Shown here: piece after piece, positions 30,512 to 40,000 of the stretch
How the letters are laid out: every line of letters begins with the position of its first letter
How positions within the stretch are numbered: the stretch's first letter is position 1
Assembly (NCBI RefSeq): GCF_003345355.1
Contig: NZ_QQNB01000002.1
Coordinates: 62,001-126,000 of the forward strand
Direction of reading: 5' to 3'
Length of the DNA stretch: 64,000 nt
Source of the DNA: Sphingomonas aracearum
GTDB lineage: Bacteria; Pseudomonadota; Alphaproteobacteria; Sphingomonadales; Sphingomonadaceae
Translations under genes and position numbers: made by a program
The notes under the pieces: model-generated
Database searches by the model: none
Told to the model about the DNA's origin: nothing
Seen by the model: the letters and a program-made list of their open reading frames with translations, nothing else

Positions 30512-30975
30512 GCCTGGCTCCTCAGGGTGAGCTGAAGCGACACGGTCTGGTCCCCATTGTTGGTGATGGCCATGGTCTCCACCAGGATGCCCGCTTCCTC
30601 CAGGCCGGCGATCCACGCGAACAGGGCGCCGGGGCGCGCCTGGGTGATGCTGAGCTGCACCCGGTCGCTGCCCTGGGGCGCAAGGCTGGCAACGGTGAAG
30701 CCGGCGGCGTCGGCGCGCGCGCGCACCTCTGCATCGAGCGGCTGGCCGAGCGGCGCCGCCCGCGGCACGGCGCGGATCGCCGCCACGCGCGCCTGCGTCT
30801 CGGCAAGCCGCAGAACGGCGTCCGCATGCCGCGTGCGGGCACTGGCGAGCCCATCCGTCACCGGCAGCAGGATGCCGGCCCAAACGAGCGTGACGGCCAG
30901 CAGGGCAAGCATCACGAGGATCAGCCGCCGCTCGCGCAACGATCGTCCCGCGAACCAGAGTCGCAGACCGCTCAT
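30508..30975 (-). CDS. gspM: Type II secretion inner-membrane protein GspM
   Basis: A 155-residue bitopic protein with a short cytoplasmic start, a membrane helix (RLILVMLALLAVTLVWAGILL), a coiled-coil-like segment and a small ferredoxin-like periplasmic domain ending in DQTVSLQLTLRSQA. GspM stabilises GspL and GspE in the assembly platform. It overlaps gspL by four bases and gspN by four bases. Length matches the family. Confidence 0.86.
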   Translation of the reverse strand: MSGLRLWFAGRSLRERRLILVMLALLAVTLVWAGILLPVTDGLASARTRHADAVLRLAETQARVAAIRAVPRAAPLGQPLDAEVRARADAAGFTVASLAPQGSDRVQLSITQARPGALFAWIAGLEEAGILVETMAITNNGDQTVSLQLTLRSQA

Positions 30976-32054
30976 GGAGCCCCCACAGTCACGTCGCCCG
31001 TCAGCCGGCCGCCATTGTTGGTAAAGGTGCTGGGGGTCGCGGCAAAGCCCTGCGCCCGCAGACGGGTGACGAGATCGGCGGCCTGCGCCTCGCTGGCCAG
31101 CGACACGGACGGCTTCAGCACACCGGTGGCGTCGAAGTTCAACGCCGTGACCTCCGCGTCGGGCAGCGTCCGCATGATCGCGAACAGCGCGGCGGCCGTG
31201 CGGCTGAAGCCCAGCCCGCCGCCGCGCAGGCGGGCAAGCCGGTCGGCGAGTTGCCGGTCCGCATTGTTCACCGTTTCGCCGCGCGGCAGGTTCTCGCGCG
31301 CCAGCGCCTCCGCCCGGTCCTCCAGCGCGCCGGCGGCGATGTTGTAGCGCAGGATGAGCGTGAGGCTGACGAGCAGGGTGACCAGAAGGATCGCCGCTCC
31401 GAGCCAGGCCAGTCGCCGCACCAGCGGCCACTCGATCCCGATCCGCCGCCGCCGCGAAAACGCGCCTTGCCGCAGGTCGAGAGCCGGCGCCGCCACGGCG
31501 GCCAGGATGGCGGCATCCACCGCGTCGGCTGCCAGCAGGGTCGGTTCGTCCCCGCCCGTGACGAGTTCGGTCAGGCCCGGCGCGTCAGCAAACCCGCTCG
31601 TCACCCCCCGCAGAACGCGCTCCCCGCCGAGGTCGGCGGCGACATACCCTTCTTCGGGCAAGGGCAGCAGCAGTGGGGCCGGAACGATCGCGCGCGCATC
31701 AAGGCCGGCCAGCACGAGGTCGGCGAGCCAGGCCTGCATCACCTGTGCCGACACGACGGCGATCGGGCGCTCGGCGCGGCCATCCTCCCGGCCGACGGCA
31801 ACATGAAGGTCTGCCAAGGGCGTGAGGCTCGCCTCCGCCGCCAGCAGGCGCGCCGCCGCGATCGCCTGCGCGGGCGAGCGGTCCGGCAGCTCCGCCCAGT
31901 GCAGCACCACCGCGTCGGCCGGCGTCACGGCGACGACGGGCTCCTCCGCGGCGGGCACGGGCACGCCGCTGCCGCGGGCGACCACCCCCGTTTCGGCCGT
32001 CCGCAGCCAGCGCCACTCGCCGCCCGGCCGCGGCAAAAACACAACCAGAGTCAC
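30972..32054 (-). CDS. gspL: Type II secretion protein GspL
   Basis: A 360-residue bitopic protein starting at GTG 32054, in a GTGA overlap with the gspK stop. The cytoplasmic actin-like domain (VTLVVFLPRPGGEWRWLRTA and following) recruits the GspE ATPase. A membrane helix (LAWLGAAILLVTLLVSLTLIL) lies at about residues 225-245. The periplasmic domain ends with FAATPSTFTNNGGRLTGDVTV. Sequence conservation in GspL is low and the call leans on topology and operon position, which are unambiguous. Confidence 0.88.
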   Translation of the reverse strand: MTLVVFLPRPGGEWRWLRTAETGVVARGSGVPVPAAEEPVVAVTPADAVVLHWAELPDRSPAQAIAAARLLAAEASLTPLADLHVAVGREDGRAERPIAVVSAQVMQAWLADLVLAGLDARAIVPAPLLLPLPEEGYVAADLGGERVLRGVTSGFADAPGLTELVTGGDEPTLLAADAVDAAILAAVAAPALDLRQGAFSRRRRIGIEWPLVRRLAWLGAAILLVTLLVSLTLILRYNIAAGALEDRAEALARENLPRGETVNNADRQLADRLARLRGGGLGFSRTAAALFAIMRTLPDAEVTALNFDATGVLKPSVSLASEAQAADLVTRLRAQGFAATPSTFTNNGGRLTGDVTVGAP

Positions 32055-33022
32055 GAACGCTCCCCCCAGGCGCGAGACACGATGCGTGCCGGCAACCGCG
32101 TCGCATCGATCAGGCCATGCTGTTCCAGTTCCGCATCGTTCAACACGACCTGGATGTCGAGCGCGAACCATTGCGTGGTGATCGCGGTCTGCCGTTCCGC
32201 CTCCGGCCCGGCCGCCTGGCCGCCCAGCGCCAGCCCCTGCCAGAAGGCGGTCACGCTCTCATAGCCCTGTGGCGGGCGACGGAGCAGCAGCCCCGAGATC
32301 GTCTGCGGCGCCACCGACTGCGGCAGCAGCATGGCGAGCAGCGGCGCCTGTTCCGGCAACAGCGTGTTGACGTTCACCTTTGACGGCTCCGCCTTGGGCA
32401 GGGTGCAAAGCCACGGGCGCAGCCGGGCATAGGTTTCCGCCGTCATGCCGCTCACCGCGCGCAACTCGCTCACATCGGCCATCAGCGTGTTGGCGGTGCG
32501 ATAGCCCTTGTAGCTGCTGTCTTCCGCGCCGTTCGGCAGCGGATCGTTGCCGCTGTCGATCCAGTCGGTCGTAGCGGCGGTGATCGCCTCCGGGTTCTGG
32601 CCGGTGACGCCGACGAGCCGCATCAGGTTCGTGAACTGCACCATCGCCGGCGCATAGGCGGCGTACACGCCCGGGGTCGTTTCGGTGACCAGGCCATTGA
32701 GGTTGAAGCAATTGCCGCCGTCGCGCACCCGCGCAACTGCGGTGCCCTCGGGAATGGGCAGCGGGACGGGCGTGTTGCTCCAATTGCCGGCCAGCGTCAC
32801 CCGGCTCGCATCGCGGCCCAACACGTCGGTGACCTTCAACAGCGCCATCGTCTCGGCCGCCTGTGCCCAGGCGCGCGCCTGGCTGCCGGCCACCGCATTG
32901 CTCGCGAGGCGGGTGGACAGGCGCATCTTCTCCAGCGCCGTTCCTGCCATCACCGAGATGATCGCCACCAGCAGCAGAACGGTGAGCAGCGCGGCACCGC
33001 GCTCCCGGTCAGGCACCGGCAT
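32051..33022 (-). CDS. gspK: Type II secretion minor pseudopilin GspK
   Basis: A 323-residue minor pseudopilin, the largest of the set, proposed to cap the pseudopilus tip. The prepilin signal is MPVPDRERGAALLTVLLLVA, followed by a hydrophobic helix; GspK lacks the usual Phe+1/Glu+5, as seen here. The large domain includes AVARVRDGGNCFNLNGLV and PSKVNVNTLLPEQAPLL, which are typical of GspK. It overlaps gspJ by 14 bases. Confidence 0.92.
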   Translation of the reverse strand: MPVPDRERGAALLTVLLLVAIISVMAGTALEKMRLSTRLASNAVAGSQARAWAQAAETMALLKVTDVLGRDASRVTLAGNWSNTPVPLPIPEGTAVARVRDGGNCFNLNGLVTETTPGVYAAYAPAMVQFTNLMRLVGVTGQNPEAITAATTDWIDSGNDPLPNGAEDSSYKGYRTANTLMADVSELRAVSGMTAETYARLRPWLCTLPKAEPSKVNVNTLLPEQAPLLAMLLPQSVAPQTISGLLLRRPPQGYESVTAFWQGLALGGQAAGPEAERQTAITTQWFALDIQVVLNDAELEQHGLIDATRLPARIVSRAWGERS

Positions 33023-33650
33023 TGGCTTGCCCCCCGGCCTCGTCGCGTGGCGGCCGCGGATCATAGCCAGCGCCGACCAGCGCCAGCTGGCGGAAAACCG
33101 TGCCGTTCTCGCGCTGCACCGACAGTTCCACCACTTGCGGCAGCGGCGGTGCGGTTGCCGCACCATTCCAGCGGTCGCTCCACGCGCCATTGTACCGGTA
33201 GCGCAGTGTCGCGCTCGCCACATGGTCGAGCAGGACGGTGGGTGCGAGCGGCGGAGCGCCGTCCAGCATCGGCCAGGTGATCCGCTCCAGCGCTCCCTGG
33301 GTTACCCGGTACTGCACCTTCTGCGCGCTCGCGCGAGGCGCCGAATCGAGATTGGTCCAGCCGCCGCGCACCAGCACCATCTCTCCCGGCGCGCCGAAGA
33401 ACGCCGGGACGCTGTCGCCCGCTTCGTTGCGTGTGGGTCGCGCCACCGCCTCGGCGAGATCGGCAGAGAAAACGGAGGAAAAGCGGTTCAGCGCCGCGAC
33501 ATCATCCAGCTTGGCGCCGGTCGCGGCCTGCGCACGGATGCTGACCGACAGCAGCGCGACTCCTGCCGCCGCGAGCATGCCGAAGATCAGCAGCGCGATC
33601 ATCATCTCGACCAGCGTGAACCCGCCGGTGCGACCGGTCGGAGCCGTCAT
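33009..33650 (-). CDS. gspJ: Type II secretion minor pseudopilin GspJ
   Basis: A 213-residue minor pseudopilin with the prepilin cleavage motif GG/FTLVEMMIALLIF (Glu+5 present) near residue 10. The globular domain includes LERITWPMLDGAPP and LSVQRENGTVFRQLALVGAG. It forms the pseudopilus tip with GspI and GspK. Overlaps: 14 bases with gspK and 4 with gspI. Confidence 0.92.
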   Translation of the reverse strand: MTAPTGRTGGFTLVEMMIALLIFGMLAAAGVALLSVSIRAQAATGAKLDDVAALNRFSSVFSADLAEAVARPTRNEAGDSVPAFFGAPGEMVLVRGGWTNLDSAPRASAQKVQYRVTQGALERITWPMLDGAPPLAPTVLLDHVASATLRYRYNGAWSDRWNGAATAPPLPQVVELSVQRENGTVFRQLALVGAGYDPRPPRDEAGGQANAGA

Positions 33651-34036
33651 GCGCCCGCTCCCGCGCGCACGACGGTCAGCCGCCCGAGCGTCGCCCCGCC
33701 CGGATCGGCCACGGACACGGCGATCGTCAGCACGCGCCCGCCGCCTGCCGGGCGCACCTCGCGCGACCAGGTCCAGGCGCGCCCGCCATTCTGCTCCACC
33801 CCGCGGGTGACGCCGATCGTCGGCGGGCGGGCATCGGTCAACGCCTCGATCGCCACGTTGCGGGCAACCGTCTGCGCAAGAAAGGTCTCGTCAACGATGC
33901 CGGCGCCGCGGATCGTCGCGCCCTCCAGCCGCAACAGGGCCAGGGCCGCCAGGCTGAAGACGGCGAGCGCCACCATCATCTCGATCAGCGTGAAGCCGGT
34001 CTCCGGCCTCGAAGCGGCGGGGGCCTCAGCCGACAA
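33647..34036 (-). CDS. gspI: Type II secretion minor pseudopilin GspI
   Basis: A 129-residue minor pseudopilin. No ATG or GTG suits the family N-terminus; TTG 34036 (LSAEAPAASRPETGFTLIEM) does, and GGGAG about eight bases upstream supports it. The prepilin site is TG/FTLIEMMVALAVFSL. The domain continues with TVARNVAIEALTDA and WTWSREVRPAGGGRVLTI. It overlaps gspH by 11 bases and gspJ by 4. Confidence 0.9.
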   Translation of the reverse strand: MSAEAPAASRPETGFTLIEMMVALAVFSLAALALLRLEGATIRGAGIVDETFLAQTVARNVAIEALTDARPPTIGVTRGVEQNGGRAWTWSREVRPAGGGRVLTIAVSVADPGGATLGRLTVVRAGAGA

Positions 34037-34508
34037 GGCGCACGCTCCCGTCCGCGCCGATGCGCACCGTACGGTTGGCGTCGTCGCGCACCAGTTGCAG
34101 GTCGAAGCCGTGATCGGCAAGGCCGGTAGGGTCGAACACGATCCGTTCACGCTGCGTTGCCAGCAGCGGGCGGGTGCCCTGCCCCCATTGCGTGACCTGC
34201 AACGGGCCGTCGGCCGCCGCGCTCCACGCGCCGCCACGCCGCTGCTCGAAGCCATAGCCGCCGGCCGTGACCCACACGCTGGCGGGCCGCGCATTGATGA
34301 TGGCGAAATCGCGCGCGACACGGGTGCGCGCGGCGAAGCGCTCGGCCTCCTCGTCCAGCCGCCCGCGCGGATCGGGGAGGCTGAGCGCGACAGCGGCAGA
34401 GGCAAGGCCGATGATCGTGATGACGATCATCAGCTCGACCAGTGTGAAGCCGCGCTCGGGGACGCGCGCCGCGCGCGACCGCCTATTGCCAGCTGCCGAT
34501 ATCGGCAT
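34026..34508 (-). CDS. gspH: Type II secretion minor pseudopilin GspH
   Basis: A 160-residue minor pseudopilin with the prepilin motif RG/FTLVELMIVITIIGL near residue 20. The globular part includes RFAARTRVARDFAIINARPAS and IVFDPTGLADHGFDLQLV, typical of GspH. It overlaps gspG by 26 bases. Its role is in the minor-pseudopilin complex that primes pseudopilus assembly. Confidence 0.9.
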   Translation of the reverse strand: MPISAAGNRRSRAARVPERGFTLVELMIVITIIGLASAAVALSLPDPRGRLDEEAERFAARTRVARDFAIINARPASVWVTAGGYGFEQRRGGAWSAAADGPLQVTQWGQGTRPLLATQRERIVFDPTGLADHGFDLQLVRDDANRTVRIGADGSVRLVG

Positions 34509-34935
34509 CGGGCCCCTCGCCCCCTTCCTTGTCGTCGGAGCCCAGGGTCCAGACGTCCGCCTGACCGTGCTGGCCGGGCGAGGCGTAGAGGTACGGGCGG
34601 CCCCAGGGATCGTCCGGCAGCTTCTTGATATAGCCGCCCGACTGGTACTTGGCCGGATCGGCGCCCTGCGGGGCGGTGACCAGCGCCTGAAGCCCCTGCG
34701 AAGTGCTCGGATAGCTGCCGTTCTGCAGCCGGTAGAGGTCCAACCCCGCCTGGATGGTAGAGATATCCGCGCGTGCCTTCTCGATCCGGGCCTTATCGCC
34801 GGAGGGCAGCACGTTGAGCGCCACGATGGTCGCCAGCAGGCCGATGATGACGATCACCACCATCAGCTCCACCAGGGTGAAACCGTCTTCCCGCCGACGC
34901 CGCTTCTTCTGTTCGATACGCATATGGGTCCTCAT
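34483..34935 (-). CDS. gspG: Type II secretion major pseudopilin GspG
   Basis: A 150-residue major pseudopilin, the building block of the piston-like pseudopilus. The prepilin site is DG/FTLVELMVVIVIIGLLA. The mature part has the strongly conserved LYRLQNGSYPSTSQGLQALV, LPDDPWGRPYLYASPG and a C-terminal calcium-binding-type LGSDDKEGGEGPDADIGSW. Starts at 34935 or 34923 (MRIEQKK) are possible; GAGG six bases before the second favours it, while 34935 sits two bases after the gspF stop. Cleavage needs a prepilin peptidase (GspO), which is not in this window. Confidence 0.96.
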   Translation of the reverse strand: MRTHMRIEQKKRRRREDGFTLVELMVVIVIIGLLATIVALNVLPSGDKARIEKARADISTIQAGLDLYRLQNGSYPSTSQGLQALVTAPQGADPAKYQSGGYIKKLPDDPWGRPYLYASPGQHGQADVWTLGSDDKEGGEGPDADIGSWQ

Positions 34936-34937
34936 GC

Positions 34938-36164
34938 TCACTGCCCCGCGAGCGTGTTCAGCTGCAGGATCGGCAGCAGGATGGATAGCACGATGGTGGC
35001 GACGATGCCGCCCATCACGACGATGATCGCGGGCTCGAGCAGCGACAGCGCGGTTGCCGTGAAGCGATCGAATTCGCGCTCCAGGTAATCGGCGGCGCGC
35101 TCCAGCATCTCGTCCAGCCGACCGGCCGACTCGCCCGAGGCGGCGAGATAGGTCAGCAGCGGCGGGAACACGCCCGCGCGCCGCATGGCGGCCGACAGCG
35201 AACCGCCGCCGCGAATGGCTTCCACGATCTCGTCGGAGGCGAGGCGCAGGCGACGGTTGTGGATCGTGCCCGCGGTCAGCGCGAGCCCTTCCAGAAGGGG
35301 AAGACGGCTGGCGACCATCGTTGAGAGCGTTCGCGCCATGCGGGCCGCATGCAGGTCGCGGATGAGCCGCCCCAGCAGGGGTATGCGCAGCAGCCAGCTG
35401 TCGAACGACAGGCGGATCGCCGGCTCCTTCATCGCCCGCCAGAACAACAGCGCAAGCCCCGCCAGCACCGCCAGCATCAGCCACCAATATCCGGCCATCA
35501 GCGCGGAAAGGCCCATCACCAGGCGGGTGAGGAGCGGAAGCTCCTGCCCCACCGTGTCGAATTGCTCGACCACCTGGGGCACCACGAAGATCATCAACGA
35601 CGTGACCACCCCGAGTGCCACCACCGCGAGCACCGCGGGGTAGGCCATGGCCGTCATCAACTTGCCGCGGATCTCCGCCTGCCGCTCCAGCAGGATCGAC
35701 AAGCGCTCGAGGATCACCGGCAGCGAGCCCGAACTCTCGCCCGCGGACACCATCGCGCGATAGAGTGGCGGAAAGCTCTTCGGCTCGCGCCCCATCGCTT
35801 CCGCCAGCCGCCGGCCCTCGGTCACCCCGGCGTGCACCGAGGACACGATCTCGCGCACCTGTTCCTGCTCGGTCTGCCGCACGATGGTCCGCAGGCTTTC
35901 CTCCAGGGGCGAGACCCGGTTGAGCGTGGCCAGCTGCCGCGTGAACAACGTCAACTGCTTGCCGCCCATCCGCCGCCCGCGCAGCGAGATGCCTGAAACC
36001 AGCGACTTGGGCTTGGCCGGCGCTCCGGAGCCGGGCTCCACCCGCACGACGTAGAGCCTGCGCGCGTCGAGCTTTGCGCGCGCATCCGCCGCATCCTCCG
36101 CCACGACATGGCCGCGCATCTCGCGCCCGCGCGTGTCGATGGCGAGATAATCGAAGTCAGCCAT
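34938..36164 (-). CDS. gspF: Type II secretion inner-membrane platform protein GspF
   Basis: A 408-residue polytopic protein with two GspF domains. The start MADFDYLAIDTRGREMRGHV is typical. Repeated motifs are FTRQLATLNRVSPLEESLR with YRAMVSAGESSGSLP, and ARMARTLSTMVASRLPLLEG with YLAASGESAGRLDEML. Membrane helices lie between and after them. GspF forms the rotor-like platform coupled to GspE. The start overlaps the gspE stop by eight bases. Confidence 0.96.
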   Translation of the reverse strand: MADFDYLAIDTRGREMRGHVVAEDAADARAKLDARRLYVVRVEPGSGAPAKPKSLVSGISLRGRRMGGKQLTLFTRQLATLNRVSPLEESLRTIVRQTEQEQVREIVSSVHAGVTEGRRLAEAMGREPKSFPPLYRAMVSAGESSGSLPVILERLSILLERQAEIRGKLMTAMAYPAVLAVVALGVVTSLMIFVVPQVVEQFDTVGQELPLLTRLVMGLSALMAGYWWLMLAVLAGLALLFWRAMKEPAIRLSFDSWLLRIPLLGRLIRDLHAARMARTLSTMVASRLPLLEGLALTAGTIHNRRLRLASDEIVEAIRGGGSLSAAMRRAGVFPPLLTYLAASGESAGRLDEMLERAADYLEREFDRFTATALSLLEPAIIVVMGGIVATIVLSILLPILQLNTLAGQ

Positions 36165-37761
36165 GGTCGGCAGGCGGCAGCGCCGCCTCGTCAACGTCCA
36201 TCGCGTCGCGCCGCGACACCCGCACCGCTTCTTCCGGCGTGGTTTCGCCCCGCCGCACGAGATCACGCGCCGCGCCCGCCAGGGTTGCGCCATGGGCAAA
36301 GGCGTGGCGGGCGATCGCCGCCTCGTCCCCGCCTTCGTTGATGAGGCGGCGGATCGTCTCATCCACGCGCACCGCCTCGAACACGCCGAGCCGGCCCTTG
36401 AACCCGGTCTGGCCGCATGCCTCGCACCCGCGCGGTTCGTACACCGTCTCGCCCGCCTTCAGCCCGATCAGCGCGGCCACGGAGGGGCTTGACGGCACGG
36501 CCTCCCGGCAGACCGGGCACAACCGCCGGACAAGGCGCTGGGCGATGACGGCGCGCAGGGTGGAGGCAAGCAGGAACGGCTCCACCTTCATGTCGCGCAT
36601 GCGGGTGATCGCACCCACCGCATCGTTCGTGTGCACGGTGGACAGCACCAGATGGCCGGTCAGCGAGGCCTGCACGGCGATCTCGGCCGTTTCGCGGTCG
36701 CGGATCTCGCCCACCATCACCGTGTCCGGATCCTGGCGCAGGATCGCGCGCAGACCGGCGGCAAAGGTGAGGCCGACCTTCGGGTTCACCTGCGTCTGAC
36801 CCACCCCGTCCACCGCATATTCCACCGGATCCTCCACGGTGAGGATGTTGCGGCTGCCGTCGTTCAGCGTGCGCAGCGCGGCATAGAGCGTGGTCGTCTT
36901 GCCCGATCCGGTCGGCCCGGTGACCAGCAGGATACCGTTCGGCTCCGCCAGTGCCTCGTTGAGAAGGGCATACATTTCGGGGCTGAGCCCCAGTGCTTCC
37001 AGGTCGATGCCGGCGTTATCCTTGTCGAGGATACGCAGCACCACCCGCTCGCCCGCGCGGCTCGGGAGGGTGGATACGCGCACGTCCAGGCTCTTGCCGC
37101 CCAGCGTAATGCCGATGCGCCCATCCTGCGGCACGCGCCGCTCGGCGATGTCGAGGCGCGCCATCACCTTGATACGGCTGACCACCACCGGCGCGACGTG
37201 GGGCGGCATGCGCAACGTCTCGCGCAGCACGCCGTCGATGCGCATGCGCACCACCAGGCCGCTCTCATAAGGCTCGACATGGACGTCCGACACGCCGTTC
37301 CGCGCCGCGTCGGCCAGCACGCCGTTGATCAGCCGGATCGCCGGCGCGTCGTCGGCGGAGTCGAGCAGATCCTCCGCCGTGGGCAGATCGCCGGCGAGCA
37401 GGTCCAGTTCGCCGCCAAGACCCAGATTGCCTGCCGCCGCTGCCGCCGCTTGCCCGTCCATGGCATAGCGGTCGGAAAGCAGCCGGTCGAAGGCCGGCGG
37501 GGCGGCGAAATCGATTTCGAACGGGCGGGCGAAGCACCGGCGCAGTTCGATCAGCACCTTGGGATCGGCACCTTCGCGCAACGTCACCCGCAACGCGCCG
37601 TCGCGCTCGTCGAGCAGCGCCACCACGCCGAACTTGCGGGCAAAGGCATAGGGCACGTCGACGATCGGCAGCGCCGGCAAGGTCGCGTCGCCTGCCGGCA
37701 CCTCCACCGCATCGCTCTCCGCCACGGGGCCGTCCGGCGCTTTGCCAAAGGCGATCTGCAT
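36157..37761 (-). CDS. gspE: Type II secretion ATPase GspE
   Basis: A 534-residue cytoplasmic ATPase powering pseudopilus growth. The N1E/N2E domain is followed by the core: Walker A GPTGSGKTTTLYAAL near residue 280, the Asp box ILTVEDPVEYAVDGVGQ, Walker B RQDPDTVMVGEIRDRETAE, and the His box GHLVLSTVHTNDA. A tetracysteine zinc site is present (CPVCR and CEACGQTG). The ATG at 37761 lies four bases after the gspD stop on the minus strand. Complete and full length. Confidence 0.97.
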   Translation of the reverse strand: MQIAFGKAPDGPVAESDAVEVPAGDATLPALPIVDVPYAFARKFGVVALLDERDGALRVTLREGADPKVLIELRRCFARPFEIDFAAPPAFDRLLSDRYAMDGQAAAAAAGNLGLGGELDLLAGDLPTAEDLLDSADDAPAIRLINGVLADAARNGVSDVHVEPYESGLVVRMRIDGVLRETLRMPPHVAPVVVSRIKVMARLDIAERRVPQDGRIGITLGGKSLDVRVSTLPSRAGERVVLRILDKDNAGIDLEALGLSPEMYALLNEALAEPNGILLVTGPTGSGKTTTLYAALRTLNDGSRNILTVEDPVEYAVDGVGQTQVNPKVGLTFAAGLRAILRQDPDTVMVGEIRDRETAEIAVQASLTGHLVLSTVHTNDAVGAITRMRDMKVEPFLLASTLRAVIAQRLVRRLCPVCREAVPSSPSVAALIGLKAGETVYEPRGCEACGQTGFKGRLGVFEAVRVDETIRRLINEGGDEAAIARHAFAHGATLAGAARDLVRRGETTPEEAVRVSRRDAMDVDEAALPPADHG

Positions 37762-37765
37762 GGCG

Positions 37766-40000
37766 TTACCGCTGCGCCGGCCGGAACACGGTCTGCGACT
37801 GGCGCTCCACCGGCACGGCGACGCGAGGGTCCTCGATGCTGCCGGGCTGTCCGGACGGCGGCAGTGGGGTAGCAGCACCCATGTAATCGCGCACCAGCTG
37901 GTCGATGCTCGGCTCGCTGTCGGGATCCTGGCCCGCCTGTTGCAGGCGGAGATAGCCGTAGCGCTGCTCGGTCAGCTTGCGGCTGTCGGCGGCGCTGCGC
38001 AGGATGGTGGGCCGGATGAAGATCATCAGGTTGGTCTTGGTCCGCTGCTTGGCGCGGCTCTTGAAGAGGTTGCCGACCAGCGGGATGTCGCCGAGCAGCG
38101 GGATCTTCTCGATGGTGCGCCGCTCGTCGTCCGACAACAGGCCGCCGATCACCGCGATCTGCCCGTCGTCCACCGTCAGCGTGGTCTCCACCTCGCGCTT
38201 GTTCAGGATGAGGTCGCTGTTGTCGCTGGAAACCGGGCCGGCGATGGAACTGACCTGCTGGTGCAGGAACAGCTTGATCGAGCCGGAAGAATTCACCTGC
38301 GGTCGCACCTCCAGCTGGATGCCGACATTCTCGCGCTGCACCGTGCGAAAGGCGTTGTCGAAATTCTGGCTGAGCGCCTGCCCGGTGGTGATCGGGATCT
38401 CCTGCCCGACCAGGAAACGCGTCTGCTGGTTGTCGAGCGTCACCACGTGCGGGACCTGGAGCAGGTTCGACTGGGTGTCGCTCTTCACCGCGTTGATGAT
38501 CGCGCCGAAGATCGTGTCGCCGATCTGCCCGCCGAACCCGCCGAAGCCGCCGCTGGCACCCAGGATGGACTGGATCGCCGATTGTTGCAGCGAATCCGCG
38601 GCGCCGCTCTGCGTGCTGGTGCTGGTGGTGCTGCCGTCGGTGTTCACCGTCGTCGTGGTCGAGGTGTTGAGCTCGGTCGCGCCGATCGCGCCGGCGATCT
38701 GGAGGATGTTGGGTGCCGAGTTGCCGAAGGTGGACGCCGCGAACGCGCCGCCCGAAGGCGAGCCGATCAGGAACTGCGCGCCGAGCCGGTTGACCGTCTG
38801 GTCGGAAACCTCGGCGACGATCGCCTCCACCAGCACCTGTTCGCGGCGCGTGTCGAGCTGGCGGATCACTTCCGCGAGCTGGCGCTGAACCTCGGCAGGC
38901 GCGGCGATGACGATGGCGTTCGCGCCCAGGAAGCGGGTGACCACCGAAGCCGTGCGGCCGCCATCGGAAGTGACGGCGGGCTGGCCGGTGCCGCTGCCGG
39001 TCGAAACCGCCTGCGTCGGCGCGGGGGCGGAGGTCGCCTGCGAGAAGCCGGTGTTCGCCTGCCCCCCCGTATTGTTGCCGTTGCCGCCGAAGGCAGAGCC
39101 GGAGGACGAGAGCTGGCGTTCCTGCGGCATGGTGGGCTGCTGCCCGACCAGTTGCTGGAGCACGGGCAGCAGCTGCTCCGCATCGGCATTTTCGAGGAAG
39201 ATGACCTTGATCTCGGTGCCGTCCTTGGCCCGGCGGTCGAGATCCTCGGCGACCGCGGCAAGGCGCGCCACGGTGGACGGGTCACCGCGCAGCGCGACGG
39301 AATTGGAGCTGGCGATCGCCACCACGCTCACGCCCGCGCCGGCGCCCTGCGCGCCTCCCTGCTGCCCGCCGCCGCCTGCGCCCGCCAGCGTCTGCAGCGC
39401 CGTGGCGATCTCGCGCGCGCCCGCATTCTTCAATGCCACCACGCGCGTGGACGCATTGTCCGTGTCGATCCGGCGCAGCACCTCGCGCACGCGCCGGACG
39501 TTGTCGGCAAAATCGACCACCACGATCGAGTTGCCGCCACGATTGGCGGTGACCGATCCTTGCGCGCTCACCAGCGGGCGGACGGTGTCGAGAGCGGATT
39601 GCGCGTCGATCGAACGCAGGCGGACGATCTCGGTGACGAACGCATTTCGCTGCGCCCCGCCCACCCCGATGCGGCTCGGCTGCTGTGCCGCATTGTCGAT
39701 CGGCTGCACGCGGAACGCGCCACCCGATGTCGGCACCGCGACGAGGCCGTTCGCGCGCAGGGTCGACAGGAACACCTCGAGATATTCCGAGCGCGAGAGC
39801 GGGCGATCGGTGACCACGGTCACCTTGCCCTGCACCCGGTTGTCGATGATGAAGGTGCGCCCGGTCACCTTCGCCGCGTCCGCGATGAAGGCGCGGATAT
39901 CCGCGTCGCGAACGTTGAGCGTCGTCTGCGCCGCGAGCGGCGCGGCGAGGGCCAGCGCCACGGCGGGGGCGAGCACGGTCTTGAGAAAGGTCTTGGTCAT
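37766..40000 (-). CDS. gspD: Type II secretion outer-membrane secretin GspD
   Basis: A 744-residue secretin with a signal peptide (MTKTFLKTVLAPAVALALAA). The N0 domain begins LNVRDADIRAFIADAAKVTGR; N1-N3 repeats follow (NSIVVVDFADNVRRVREVL, EIKVIFLENADAEQLLPVL and ANAIVIAAPAEVQRQLAEVI). The N2-N3 linker is Gly/Asn/Gln-rich. The C-terminal secretin channel has VPHVVTLDNQQTRFLVGQEIP and KIPLLGDIPLVGNLFKSR. The multimer forms the outer-membrane gate. It overlaps gspC by four bases. Confidence 0.97.
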   Translation of the reverse strand: MTKTFLKTVLAPAVALALAAPLAAQTTLNVRDADIRAFIADAAKVTGRTFIIDNRVQGKVTVVTDRPLSRSEYLEVFLSTLRANGLVAVPTSGGAFRVQPIDNAAQQPSRIGVGGAQRNAFVTEIVRLRSIDAQSALDTVRPLVSAQGSVTANRGGNSIVVVDFADNVRRVREVLRRIDTDNASTRVVALKNAGAREIATALQTLAGAGGGGQQGGAQGAGAGVSVVAIASSNSVALRGDPSTVARLAAVAEDLDRRAKDGTEIKVIFLENADAEQLLPVLQQLVGQQPTMPQERQLSSSGSAFGGNGNNTGGQANTGFSQATSAPAPTQAVSTGSGTGQPAVTSDGGRTASVVTRFLGANAIVIAAPAEVQRQLAEVIRQLDTRREQVLVEAIVAEVSDQTVNRLGAQFLIGSPSGGAFAASTFGNSAPNILQIAGAIGATELNTSTTTTVNTDGSTTSTSTQSGAADSLQQSAIQSILGASGGFGGFGGQIGDTIFGAIINAVKSDTQSNLLQVPHVVTLDNQQTRFLVGQEIPITTGQALSQNFDNAFRTVQRENVGIQLEVRPQVNSSGSIKLFLHQQVSSIAGPVSSDNSDLILNKREVETTLTVDDGQIAVIGGLLSDDERRTIEKIPLLGDIPLVGNLFKSRAKQRTKTNLMIFIRPTILRSAADSRKLTEQRYGYLRLQQAGQDPDSEPSIDQLVRDYMGAATPLPPSGQPGSIEDPRVAVPVERQSQTVFRPAQR